Shown: in pieces, positions 35,467 to 44,343 of the stretch
Layout: every line of letters begins with the position of its first letter
Numbering within the stretch: the stretch's first letter is position 1
Source: Anoxynatronum buryatiense
GTDB taxonomy: Bacteria > Bacillota > Clostridia > Peptostreptococcales > Tindalliaceae
Direction of reading: 5' to 3'
Length of the DNA: 64,000 bases
Assembly (NCBI RefSeq): GCF_900182905.1
Contig: NZ_FXUF01000008.1
Location: 62,001 to 126,000, forward strand
Notes under the pieces: generated by a model
The model's input: the letters and a program-made list of their open reading frames with translations, nothing else
Databases searched by the model: none
Told to the model about the DNA's origin: nothing
Position numbers and translations under genes: made by a program

Positions 35467-37194
35467 CTACACACCTCCCCTGCCGGCTATGTCGCCGGAT
35501 GCTTCAATAAACCCACGGTAGCCGGCGTGGCTGGTCACCAGTTCATGGTGTGTCCCCAAACCGGTGATGCGGCCGTCTTCCAGAAAGAGAATCCGATGAG
35601 CGCTGCGCAGTGTGGCCAGCCGGTGGGCAATCACCAGCAGGGTTTTGCCTGCCATGAGAGATGATACAGATTCCATGATATGGGCATCGGTGAGATGGTC
35701 CACGCTGGCGGTGGGCTCATCCAGCACCAGAATTTCCGGCTGACGCAGCAAAACCCGGGCCAGGGCCAGGCGCTGGGCCTGGCCGCCAGAGAGGCGCACG
35801 CCCCGTTCGCCGATGGGCGTGTCGTATCCCTGGGGCAGGGCTTTGATAAAGGAGTCCAGGCTGGCCAGTCTGGCGGCCTGCTGAATATCGGCCAAAGTGG
35901 CATCGGGGGTTCCCAGGGCGATGTTGTCCCGCAGAGTGCCGTCAAACAGAAAGGGATGCTGCATCACCAACCCAATCTTCTCCCGCAGACTCTCCACCGT
36001 GTACCTTTCAATGGGACGGTCATCCAGCAAAATTTCACCTGCCGAAGGCGCGTAAAAGCGCAGCAGCAAGTGTACCAGGGTGGTTTTGCCGGCACCGCTG
36101 GGGCCTACGATGGCAAGGGTTTCGCCTGCCTTGATCTTAAACGTGACATGTTGCAGCACCGGTTGAGCATCATAGGCAAAGGAGACGCCCTGCATGGAGA
36201 GGGAATCGGTGAGACGGGTGAAGGGCTGGGCACCGGGATGATTTTGAATGGCACTTTCCTGGTCCAACAGGTGGTGGATGCGTTCGGCCGCTGTGTCAGC
36301 CTGTTGAAAAAGGCTGAGAAGAAAACCGGTCTGCCGGATGGGGCGGTTCAGCAGGTTGACATAGGCCATGAAACCCACCAGAGATCCGGCGGTGATTCGC
36401 CCGGTGGTCACCAGCCAGCCGCCGGCCAGGAGCACCAGACCGGCAAAAAAACCCAACAGAACTTCTGAATAGGGAAGCCAGAACGCTCCCAGGCGGGCAG
36501 CCTCCACCTGGTACTGAAGATATTCCTGGTTTTCCTGTTGAAACTGATTTTCCTCATGGGTTTCATTGCCAAAAAGCTTGATCACTTCAATGCCCGCCAG
36601 ACGCTCCCGTGTGAAGGAGGTGAGGCGGCCGGTGGTTTGACGGATGCGGCGGAAGGCGGGACGCACCCGAAAGCTGTAAGTCCACATGGCATGAACCATA
36701 AAGGGAATCATGAGCAAAAACAGGAAGCCCATCCAGGGACTCCACATCATCAGGCTGACGAAAATCCAGAGCAGCACCAGCCCGTTGGTAACCACCTTCA
36801 GCAAACCGAAGGCGATGAACCGCTTCAGGGTGTCTGTGTCAGAGACCACCCGGGAAATGAGATCGCCCACCTGGGTGCGGTCGAAAAAAGAAAAGGAAAG
36901 CTGATTCAGATGATGAAACAACTGATTTCGTATCTGAAAAATAACCCGTTGACTGACCCACTCACTCAGTACCTGCTGGGTAAAGCTGAAAAGGCCTTCC
37001 ATTAAAGACAGCAGCAAAATACCGCCCCCCAGCCAGAGCAGCCAGGTGGTGTCGCCAGTGGGGAACACCTCATCAATGGCATATTGAATCAGCCACGGGG
37101 GCAGGGTGGTGAGCAGGGCAATGAGCATTAACAGAATCCCCACCAGCATGAACCACCATCGGTAAGGTTTGAGAAAGGGGAGCAGCCGTAACAT
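35467..37194 (-). CDS. ABC exporter, fused permease-ATPase (first of pair)
   Basis: 575 residues with six N-terminal helices and an ATPase domain: Walker A GPSGAGKTTL, signature LSGGQAQRLALARVLL, Walker B ILVLDEPTASVD, switch IAHRLATL. Unlike many heterodimeric exporters, neither partner shows a degenerate catalytic glutamate. AAAGGAGTGAA precedes the ATG. Substrate unknown. Confidence 0.92.
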   Translation of the reverse strand: MLRLLPFLKPYRWWFMLVGILLMLIALLTTLPPWLIQYAIDEVFPTGDTTWLLWLGGGILLLSLMEGLFSFTQQVLSEWVSQRVIFQIRNQLFHHLNQLSFSFFDRTQVGDLISRVVSDTDTLKRFIAFGLLKVVTNGLVLLWIFVSLMMWSPWMGFLFLLMIPFMVHAMWTYSFRVRPAFRRIRQTTGRLTSFTRERLAGIEVIKLFGNETHEENQFQQENQEYLQYQVEAARLGAFWLPYSEVLLGFFAGLVLLAGGWLVTTGRITAGSLVGFMAYVNLLNRPIRQTGFLLSLFQQADTAAERIHHLLDQESAIQNHPGAQPFTRLTDSLSMQGVSFAYDAQPVLQHVTFKIKAGETLAIVGPSGAGKTTLVHLLLRFYAPSAGEILLDDRPIERYTVESLREKIGLVMQHPFLFDGTLRDNIALGTPDATLADIQQAARLASLDSFIKALPQGYDTPIGERGVRLSGGQAQRLALARVLLRQPEILVLDEPTASVDHLTDAHIMESVSSLMAGKTLLVIAHRLATLRSAHRILFLEDGRITGLGTHHELVTSHAGYRGFIEASGDIAGRGGV

Positions 37195-37371
37195 GGGTTC
37201 ACTCCTTTGCGAACATCAATCTGTCAGTCTCTCCCATTATACCCGAAAACAGCAGTATTTTTCATGAAAGCCTGGTGAAAAGAAACGGTGGGTGGTCAAA
37301 AAAGGATAAAGTGGCTCAAGATGAGAATAATCAGAATCGACGGTTTTTTTTGTTTTTTTGCCTGTTTTTTA

Positions 37372-37400
37372 TTGACACAGGAAAATGATTCCAGTATGAT
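37372..37400 (+). promoter_or_regulatory. Sigma-A promoter of the panB-like unit
   Basis: TTGACA and TATGAT are spaced by exactly 17 nt, 310 bases before the first gene. Six bases after the -10 lies the palindrome AGAAC-GGT-GTTCT (37406-37418), well placed for a repressor. Confidence 0.75.
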
Positions 37401-37601
37401 TAAACAGAACGGTGTTCTAATATTTTGATTTAACCGACCGTTGCTGGAAAAAACCAGGTGTCATTTCGGGAGATATTGCCGATAAAACAATGCCTGAGTG
37501 CAACAAAAGACCCCAAATCAACCGAATATCTTCTTCGGAGATGGATGCAACTGCTAAAAAAGCAATAATATTGGAAAGGTGTTCTGTAATTCGGAGGCAG
37601 G

Positions 37602-37646
37602 TGTGATAGGTGTGATAGGTGTGATAGGTGTGATAGGTGTGATAGG
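37602..37646 (+). repeat. Five tandem copies of TGTGATAGG
   Basis: A perfect 9-bp unit is repeated five times about 65 bases before the panB-like start codon. The long leader 37401-37710 has no gene; it holds only this array, the palindrome after the promoter and a second GGTGTTCT motif near 37579. Confidence 0.95.
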
Positions 37647-37710
37647 TGTTAAAGTGTCGAAGTGTTAATCAAAGTATTCAGGTGAAGAACGAGAAAAGGA
37701 GGAAAAGGAA

Positions 37711-38559
37711 ATGGCAAAGAAGAAAAGCATTCTGGATCTGATGAAAATGAAAAAAGAAGGGGAACAGGTGGCTTGGGTAACGGCATATGATTTTCCCACG
37801 GCCATGTTTGTGGAGCAGGCCGGAATGGATATGATTCTCGTGGGTGATTCACTGGGAATGGTGACGCTGGGATACAAAGGCACCATACCGGTCACCATGG
37901 AAGACTGTATCTCCCATTGCCAGGCAGTGCGCAGAGGGGCTCCCAACACCTGGATCATCGGCGACATGCCTTTTGGCTCTTACCAGTCTTCCGACGAACA
38001 GGCAGTGGACAATGCGGTGCGGTTTATGAAAGAGGCAGATGTGGACTGCATTAAGCTGGAAGGCGGCGTTCGGGTAAAAACCAGGATCAAAGCTATTTCT
38101 GACGCCGGCATTCCTGTCATCGGCCACATTGGGCTGACACCCCAGAGTTCCGGTCAGCTGGGTGGATTCAAAGCCCAGGGGCGAGACGTGAAGAATGCCC
38201 GGGGGGTCATTGAAGATGCCCTGGCAGTGCAGGAATCCGGCGCTTTTGCCATTCTGGTGGAAGCTGTTCCACCAGAACTGACAGCCTTCATCACCCAAAA
38301 ATTGGATATTCCCGTTTATTCCATCGGAGCCGGTGCCTGCGACGGCCAACTGCTGATCAGCAGTGACATGCTGGGCAAATTCCAAGCCTTTACTCCCAAA
38401 TTCGTCAAAGTCTATGCCAATGTGGCAGAGGTGGAAATCAATGCCTTCAAGGAATATGTGAAAGATGTGAAAGAAGGCGTATTCCCATCCGACGATTATG
38501 TGTATCACATCACTGACCCCATTGAAGAATTTGAAAAACTCTTTAAAGAGTACGCATAA
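37711..38559 (+). CDS. panB: PanB-like ketopantoate hydroxymethyltransferase family protein
   Basis: 282 residues. VAWVTAYDFPTAMFVEQAGMD, VGDSLGMVTLGY and GDMPFGSYQ match PanB, the Mg-dependent TIM-barrel enzyme that uses 5,10-methylene-THF to hydroxymethylate 2-ketoisovalerate. However panC and panD are absent and the neighbours are an unknown barrel protein and an amino-acid dehydrogenase, so a catabolic or salvage role, perhaps in the reverse direction, is as likely as pantothenate synthesis. AAAAGGAGG precedes the ATG. Confidence 0.82.
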   Translation: MAKKKSILDLMKMKKEGEQVAWVTAYDFPTAMFVEQAGMDMILVGDSLGMVTLGYKGTIPVTMEDCISHCQAVRRGAPNTWIIGDMPFGSYQSSDEQAVDNAVRFMKEADVDCIKLEGGVRVKTRIKAISDAGIPVIGHIGLTPQSSGQLGGFKAQGRDVKNARGVIEDALAVQESGAFAILVEAVPPELTAFITQKLDIPVYSIGAGACDGQLLISSDMLGKFQAFTPKFVKVYANVAEVEINAFKEYVKDVKEGVFPSDDYVYHITDPIEEFEKLFKEYA

Positions 38560-38587
38560 ACCATAGAATCAAAGGAGGAAACCACCC

Positions 38588-39526
38588 ATGTCCATGAAAG
38601 AAATTGAGAAGTTCATCACAGAAAAAACCAGCTTTCCGCTGAAAGATCGCCACGATCTGCCTTCTTCCACCACCACTTTTGAAGGCGGTGCTCATTATCG
38701 GATGGAAGTGCCTGGCATTGAAAATGCCGCCAACTTTGAAACACTGGTGAAAGAGGCTGAAAAACAGCAAGTGCCCATTCACCGGGTGATTGGAACCGTG
38801 GGAGGATCAGCTTATCTGGATAAGGCAGAACTGAAATACTATGCCCAGATTGGTGCCGACGCCAAAATGGAAACCCTGGTGAATCCCATGGCCACCAGGG
38901 GATGGGACACGGGTCGGCAATATTTGACACCGGAAGGTTATGTATCCGGCATGCGTGTCAGAGGACAGGACAACCTGTATCTGTGGCTGAAAGAAGTCAA
39001 CCGGTGCATTGAGGCTGGTATTCGTGGATTCCTGATTCCTGACGAAGGCTTACTGTATATTGCCAGCAAAATGCGGGCAGAAGGCGTGCTGCCGGCAGAC
39101 GTGAAGTTTAAGGTTTCTGTCTTTGCAGGTCACGGCAATGCAGTGGGAGCCAAAATGCTGGAAGAACTGGGAGCCGACAGCTTCAATCCCCTGGCCGATC
39201 TTTCGCTGGCCATGTTTGCAGCCATCAGGAGCGTCACCAATATTCCCATGGACGTATACATGAGTATCGTTGATTCCATGGGTGGCAACCAGCGTCACGT
39301 GGAAGCTGATGAAATCGCCCGCATCTGTGCACCGGTGTACTTCAAGTTTGAGCCGGGCAAAAATGAATGTGATCTGTACAACTCCTGGCATGACGATGCT
39401 CACCTGAACCATCTGGTGAAAGTGAAGGTGCGCATGGCGAAGGTCTGTAAAGAATGGTGCGATGAAAGTGACACCAAGCTGGTTTTCAATGACTACACAG
39501 ACGATTTGGCTGTCCCAAAGCCATGA
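38588..39526 (+). CDS. Unrecognised barrel-like protein
   Basis: 312 residues, soluble. Repeated patterns of hydrophobic strands followed by G/D turns (HRVIGTVGGSAYLDKAEL, GIRGFLIPDEGLLY, KVSVFAGHGNAVGAKMLEEL, IPMDVYMSIVDSMGG) suggest a TIM barrel, with at most a weak resemblance to peptidase-U32-type proteins. I cannot assign a function. AAAGGAGG precedes the ATG, and it lies 28 bases after the PanB-like gene and 42 before the dehydrogenase, so a shared pathway is likely. Confidence 0.7.
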   Translation: MSMKEIEKFITEKTSFPLKDRHDLPSSTTTFEGGAHYRMEVPGIENAANFETLVKEAEKQQVPIHRVIGTVGGSAYLDKAELKYYAQIGADAKMETLVNPMATRGWDTGRQYLTPEGYVSGMRVRGQDNLYLWLKEVNRCIEAGIRGFLIPDEGLLYIASKMRAEGVLPADVKFKVSVFAGHGNAVGAKMLEELGADSFNPLADLSLAMFAAIRSVTNIPMDVYMSIVDSMGGNQRHVEADEIARICAPVYFKFEPGKNECDLYNSWHDDAHLNHLVKVKVRMAKVCKEWCDESDTKLVFNDYTDDLAVPKP

Positions 39527-39568
39527 CACAAAGCGACGTGAAGACAGAGAAAAGACGGGAGGAGTTTG

Positions 39569-40804
39569 ATGAGTAAGAATCCTTTTGAAACAGCCCTGGC
39601 AACCCTGGCTGAAGCCAGTGAACTGGCAGGGATTGAACCAAATGTTGTCAAGATGCTCAGTCAGCCCAAACGGGTTTTCGAATTTGCCATCCCCATGAAA
39701 ATGGATAATGGGGAACTGGAAATTTTCACGGCTTACCGGGTACATTATAACGATGCCCTGGGGCAGGTGAAGAATGGCCTGCGGTTTGTCCCCAATCTGG
39801 ATTTGGATACAGTGAAAGCCCTGGGTTTCTGGATGACCATTAAACATGCAGTGGGAGGCATTCCTGCCGGCGGCGGTAAAGGTGGCGTGCGGGTGGACCC
39901 CTCCAAGCTAAGCGAAGGTGAACTGGAACGACTTTCCAGGGCTTACATCCGCAAACTCCCCATGAAGGGGGCCTGGGTGGATGTACCGGGAGCCGACATT
40001 GGCACCAGTGCCAAAACCATGGCCTGGATGCTGGATGAGTACGAAGAAATCAACGGATTCCACAGCCCGGCAGCCATCAACGACAAGCCGGCGGAAACCA
40101 GCGGTACGGTGGGCAGTATGGAAGCCACCGGCACCGGGGCCTTCTTTGTCACCATGGAAGTGATTAAAGATCTGGGAATTCCCAAGGGAGCCACCGTTGC
40201 CCTTCAGGGGTACGGGAATGTGGGGCGCATTGCAGCCCGGCTCCTGCATCAGGAAGGCTACAAAATCATCGCCGTGGCAGATATTCATGGCGGCATTCAT
40301 AATCCTGAGGGACTGGACATGCCTGAGCTGGAAGCCTATGTGGATGAAACCCGTTCAGTCGTTGATTTTCCAGGCACCACTCCCATTACCAATGAAGCTC
40401 TTTTTGCCCTTGAGTGTGATATTTTGATGCCTGCAGCCGTCCAGAGTGTGATTCATGAAGACAACGCCCGTCAGGTGAAGGCCAGGGTGATCATGGAGTG
40501 CGCCAATGGGCCGGTGACTCCGGAAGGTGAAAAAATACTGCAGGAAAAACAGGTGCATATTGTCCCCGACGTCCTGACAAACTGTGGCAGTGCCATTGTG
40601 TGTGCTTTTGAGCGCACCCAGGGTCTGACAGACTCTTACTGGGATCTGGAAACAGTCAATGCCAGGTTAAAGGAACGCATTGTGAAGGCCTATCGTGAAA
40701 CAAAGGCAACGGCAGAGGCGAAACACACATCGCTGCGCAATGCTGCCTGGATCAATGCGCTGACAAAAGTCAGCAAATCCATGAAAGCGCGGGGCTGGAT
40801 CTAA
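39569..40804 (+). CDS. Glu/Leu/Phe/Val-family amino-acid dehydrogenase
   Basis: 411 residues. Substrate lysine in MTIKHAVGG (K92) and catalytic lysine in PAGGGKGGVRVDP (K104) are intact, and the Rossmann loop is LQGYGNVGRIAAR. These enzymes interconvert an amino acid with its 2-keto acid using NAD(P). Glutamate is the default guess; valine or another amino acid is possible given the PanB-like enzyme, whose usual substrate is the keto acid of valine. GGGAGGAG supports the ATG at 39569. Confidence 0.9.
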   Translation: MSKNPFETALATLAEASELAGIEPNVVKMLSQPKRVFEFAIPMKMDNGELEIFTAYRVHYNDALGQVKNGLRFVPNLDLDTVKALGFWMTIKHAVGGIPAGGGKGGVRVDPSKLSEGELERLSRAYIRKLPMKGAWVDVPGADIGTSAKTMAWMLDEYEEINGFHSPAAINDKPAETSGTVGSMEATGTGAFFVTMEVIKDLGIPKGATVALQGYGNVGRIAARLLHQEGYKIIAVADIHGGIHNPEGLDMPELEAYVDETRSVVDFPGTTPITNEALFALECDILMPAAVQSVIHEDNARQVKARVIMECANGPVTPEGEKILQEKQVHIVPDVLTNCGSAIVCAFERTQGLTDSYWDLETVNARLKERIVKAYRETKATAEAKHTSLRNAAWINALTKVSKSMKARGWI

Positions 40805-40811
40805 TCTCTGG

Positions 40812-40846
40812 TGGGTTTTCCGGTCTTAATGGAAAACCCATTTTCC
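40812..40846 (+). terminator. Intrinsic terminator
   Basis: TGGGTTTTCC and GGAAAACCCA form a 10-bp stem followed by TTTTCCCT. It separates the PanB-like unit from the IclR-led operon. Confidence 0.82.
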
Positions 40847-40929
40847 CTCACTTGTTTCCCTTCCGGTATGAATTGTTCCCATCTGTCTGCTATACTGGGA
40901 AGAAAAAGTGAAAGTCAGGTGTATCAATC

Positions 40930-41742
40930 ATGGAAAAAACAGAAAAAACCACTCAGTCGAAAGAAGTCAAAATTCCCAAATACCCGGTGCAAACCGTTGA
41001 AAAAGCATTGGAAGTCTTTGATTTGCTTTCCGGAGACAACTATCGGGAAGGGATCAGCATCAGTGAGCTGAGCAAAGAAATGAAGCTGGGAAAAAGCACG
41101 GTGCATCGCATCATGGAAACCATGGTTGCCAAAAACTACATCGAGCAAAATGAAGAAAGCAAGCGTTACCAGCTGGGCTGGAAGCTCTTTGAGGTGGGGA
41201 ATGTGATTCCCCGTCAGCGCAATCTTTATAACGTTGACAAGCAGATTCTTCAGGAGCTCTGCGACCGCTGTGAGGAAACGGTGAACCTGGGGGTTCGGGT
41301 GAAGGACAGCGTGGTGACCATTTCCAAAATAAGTCCCAAAACCTCCCTGATAGCCAATTTGCAGATTGGCGCCCGGGAATCCCTTCATGCCACTGCCATG
41401 GGAAAAGTACTGCTTTCGGAAATGACCCGGGAAGAAGTGATCCTCATTTTTGGAGATACACCCTTTGAAGCTTACACCTCCAACACCCTCACCAACATGG
41501 ACGATCTGATGACCGAGCTGGAGAAAATCAGACACCAGGGCTACAGTATTGACGATGAAGAATTCTGCGCGGGGCTTACCTGTGTGGCCATGCCGGTGAG
41601 AGACTACAAGAACGAAATTGTGGCGGCCGTGAGTGTCAGCGGTGCCAGTATTCGCATGACTTTCAACAAAATCAGCCAGATTCAGGCAGGGCTGAAGGAT
41701 GCCACCAACAGACTGTCAGTCTTTCTGGGCTGGCAGGGATAA
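40930..41742 (+). CDS. IclR-family regulator
   Basis: 270 residues. N-terminal winged helix (GISISELSKEMKLGKSTVHRIMETM) and the C-terminal effector domain (HATAMGKVLLSEMTREEV, CVAMPVRDY, AAVSVSGASIRM). It heads the catabolic operon and is the obvious candidate to sense the substrate or an intermediate. Known ectoine regulators such as EnuR belong to another family (MocR/GntR type), so this would be a different control. Confidence 0.92.
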   Translation: MEKTEKTTQSKEVKIPKYPVQTVEKALEVFDLLSGDNYREGISISELSKEMKLGKSTVHRIMETMVAKNYIEQNEESKRYQLGWKLFEVGNVIPRQRNLYNVDKQILQELCDRCEETVNLGVRVKDSVVTISKISPKTSLIANLQIGARESLHATAMGKVLLSEMTREEVILIFGDTPFEAYTSNTLTNMDDLMTELEKIRHQGYSIDDEEFCAGLTCVAMPVRDYKNEIVAAVSVSGASIRMTFNKISQIQAGLKDATNRLSVFLGWQG

Positions 41743-41761
41743 AGGAGGGGATCAATGCCTC

Positions 41762-42940
41762 ATGGATGCCATTCGGCAACAGATTGAAGAACTGGAAGAG
41801 GAACTCATTGCCCTGCGCCGGGATTTTCATGCCCATCCGGAAGTGGGGTTTGAAGAACACCGAACAGCGGCAGCGGTGGAAGCCTACCTGGGGCAACTGG
41901 GAATTGCCACCTGTCGCATGACTGGAACCGGTGTGGTGGGCATTATACAAGGAACACAACTGGAGCCGGTGCTGATGCTGCGGGCCGACATGGACGCCCT
42001 GCCGGTGCAGGAAGAAACCGGCCTTCCCTACCAATCACAAAACGAAGGCGTCATGCATGCCTGTGCCCACGATGCCCATACGGCCATACTGCTGGTGGCA
42101 GCCAAGGTACTGATGCAACACCGGGAACAACTGAAGGGGACCATCAAGCTGGTGTTTCAGCCCAATGAAGAGAATGCAGGGGCACTCCCCATGATTGATG
42201 ATGGCGTGCTGGAAAACCCAAAAGTGAACGCGGCGCTGGGCCTGCATGTCTGGACGCCTCTGAAAAGCGGTACTGTAGGGTTGTCTTCAGGCGGTGTCAT
42301 GGCAGGCCTGGATATCTTCAGGATCACCATCAGGGGTGCCGGCGGACATACCGGCTACCCGGAAACCGCCAGAGATCCGGTGATAGCTGCTGCCGACCTG
42401 ATTCAAACGGCCCAGCGCATTCAAACCCGGGAAATCAGTCTGATGAAGCCCACGGTGATCATGTTCGGCAAAATCAGCGGCGGCACCAAAGCCAATATCA
42501 TTCCCGACACAATGACCCTGGAAGGCTCCATACGCACGCTGTATGATGACCGGGAGGACAGGCCGGTGGAACGGCTGCGCCGTCTGGCGGAACAGGTGGC
42601 CGCCACCCATGGCTGCACCTGTGAAATGACGTGGTTTCGGGAGAACATTCCCCTCATCAATCACCCGGCAATGACCCGCTTAATGACAGAAACGGCAGCC
42701 CGTGTGATGGGAGACGACGCGTGCATCCTGCCTTATGCCAGCATGGCCAGTGAAGATTTTTCGGAGTTCACTGCCCGGGTGCCCGGTGCTTTCGCTTTTC
42801 TGGGAGCCGGGGATGAAGAGAAGAAAACCCATTACCCCCACCATCACCCCAAGTTCGACATAGATGAATCGGTGCTGGTGAAAGGTGTGGAGCTGTTGGT
42901 GAAGGCGGCAACAGCTTACTTTGAAGCACCCGAGGGATAG
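41762..42940 (+). CDS. M20-family amidohydrolase
   Basis: 392 residues. It has the two-domain M20D layout with metal-binding motifs RADMDALPVQEETGLPY, HACAHDAHTA and FQPNEENAG. Members hydrolyse N-acyl amino acids, hippurate or related amides. In this operon it is the best candidate for removing the acetyl group from N-acetyl-diaminobutyrate, the step normally done by DoeB/EutE of another family; this is inference. AAAGGAGGGG lies 11 bases upstream of the ATG; an earlier out-of-frame ATG at 41755 encodes only ten codons. Confidence 0.88.
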   Translation: MDAIRQQIEELEEELIALRRDFHAHPEVGFEEHRTAAAVEAYLGQLGIATCRMTGTGVVGIIQGTQLEPVLMLRADMDALPVQEETGLPYQSQNEGVMHACAHDAHTAILLVAAKVLMQHREQLKGTIKLVFQPNEENAGALPMIDDGVLENPKVNAALGLHVWTPLKSGTVGLSSGGVMAGLDIFRITIRGAGGHTGYPETARDPVIAAADLIQTAQRIQTREISLMKPTVIMFGKISGGTKANIIPDTMTLEGSIRTLYDDREDRPVERLRRLAEQVAATHGCTCEMTWFRENIPLINHPAMTRLMTETAARVMGDDACILPYASMASEDFSEFTARVPGAFAFLGAGDEEKKTHYPHHHPKFDIDESVLVKGVELLVKAATAYFEAPEG

Positions 42941-43110
42941 CCGTTCAACTGGCAGGAACCGGGGATCGTTGCCGGATCTATTTACTGATTATTCGAAAGA
43001 TTGCCAAGGATATACCAATCCCGCCTGTGCTGAAACCTGGAAGCAATGCAGCCAATAAGCGCAGAAAGGGATGGTTAATCGAACATCGAGCCATAAAAGG
43101 AGGAGAAATA

Positions 43111-44271
43111 ATGAAAAAAAGCACGGCGACCATGAAGAAACTGACGGTGTTACTGCTGCTGATCACACTGGTGGGCACCCTGGCACTGGCAGGCTGCGGC
43201 AGTCCGGCCCCGGCTCCCGCAGAACCTGCTGAACCGGCTGAACCGGCAGCGTCATCTGAACCTGCAGCTCCGGGAGAAGCACCCGGTGGATTGGTACTGG
43301 ACCGTCAACTGGAGCCGAAATTTGCCTCTGAAGAAATTGAAGGCGACTTCATGACCGTGTGGGCTGAGCATTATGCCGATCACATGCGGGAAGTCACCGA
43401 TGGCATGTATGATGTCACTGTCTACCCTTATGGAACCCTGGGAGACACCCGCGATATCAATGAACTGGCTCAGTTGGGAGTGGTGGAGTACGTGTTCACC
43501 GACTTTGCCTGGATCAGTGCCTTTGTTCCTGAAGCCCAGGTACTGGCCCTGCATTATCTGTGGCCTGATGAGCGGATTGGGGAAGCCATGGACTGGGTGG
43601 TGCGCAACGGTGATTTCATGGACGTTCTTGAAGAAGCCTTCCGCCGTAACGGGCTGGTTCCTTTGAGTCTCATGTACGAAGGCTGGCAGACCATCACCTC
43701 CAATCGTCCTATTCAGACGGTGGATGACATGCGTGGACTGAAAGTGCGGGTCATGGGTTCAGCTTTGTTGGTGGAAGACTATCTGGCTTACAGCGCAGCT
43801 CCCACACCAATGAACTACGGAGAAATTTATGGCGGCCTGCAGACCAACCTCATTGACGGACAGGTGAATCCCATCTTTGCCATCCGCAGCATGAACTTCT
43901 ATGAAGTGCAGGACTACCTCACTGAAATATATGCAGAACCCTTCACCGGGATTCCCACGGTGAACATGCAGTTCTTTGATTCACTGCCGCCGGAAGTGCA
44001 GCAGGAAATGCGAGACTGGTGGATTGATGCCATTATTCCGGCAGCCGAATGGATTGAAGCCCGCCATGAAGAGGATCTGGCGGCCATGATGGCTGAGCGG
44101 CCTGAAATTGTGTATCACGAAATCAGAGGCGAAGAGCAGGAAGCTTTTAGAGAACTGGCCATGCCTGTCTACGACAAGTTCCTGGAAATCGGCGGACCAC
44201 AGGCAGAAGAAATTCTGGAAGCCCTGCTCAATGACATCGAAAATGCCAAGGCAGCCCTGGGAATTGACTAA
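43111..44271 (+). CDS. dctP: TRAP transporter substrate-binding lipoprotein (DctP family)
   Basis: About 386 residues. A signal peptide ends in the lipobox LALAGC (C29), followed by a Pro/Ala/Glu-rich linker and the DctP domain (DDMRGLKVRVMGS, PMNYGEIYGGLQTNLIDGQ). It should be anchored outside the membrane and deliver a carboxylate-bearing solute to the DctQM permease. The ligand-binding arginine region KVRVMG is intact. AGGAGGAGAAATA precedes the ATG at 43111. Confidence 0.93.
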   Translation: MKKSTATMKKLTVLLLLITLVGTLALAGCGSPAPAPAEPAEPAEPAASSEPAAPGEAPGGLVLDRQLEPKFASEEIEGDFMTVWAEHYADHMREVTDGMYDVTVYPYGTLGDTRDINELAQLGVVEYVFTDFAWISAFVPEAQVLALHYLWPDERIGEAMDWVVRNGDFMDVLEEAFRRNGLVPLSLMYEGWQTITSNRPIQTVDDMRGLKVRVMGSALLVEDYLAYSAAPTPMNYGEIYGGLQTNLIDGQVNPIFAIRSMNFYEVQDYLTEIYAEPFTGIPTVNMQFFDSLPPEVQQEMRDWWIDAIIPAAEWIEARHEEDLAAMMAERPEIVYHEIRGEEQEAFRELAMPVYDKFLEIGGPQAEEILEALLNDIENAKAALGID

Positions 44272-44290
44272 CCACTAATACAGCTACTTT

Positions 44291-44323
44291 TCTCCGGCAA
44301 ACCGATGGATGGTTTGCCGGAGA
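44291..44323 (+). other. Intercistronic hairpin between dctP and dctQ
   Basis: TCTCCGGCAAACC and GGTTTGCCGGAGA form a perfect 13-bp stem with a 7-nt loop and no T tract. Hairpins at this position commonly protect the abundant binding-protein message. Confidence 0.7.
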
Positions 44324-44343
44324 ACTCTGAAAGGAGCGTCGCC

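Noticed and set aside
33648-37194. Heterodimeric ABC exporter with one degenerate ATP site
   Set aside because: Both ATPase domains have the catalytic glutamate after Walker B, so degeneracy was not supported.
37602-37646. CRISPR array
   Set aside because: The units are 9 bp with no spacers; this is a simple tandem repeat.
37711-38559. Ordinary pantothenate biosynthesis operon
   Set aside because: panC and panD are absent and the neighbours are unrelated to pantothenate synthesis; the family call is kept but the pathway is left open.
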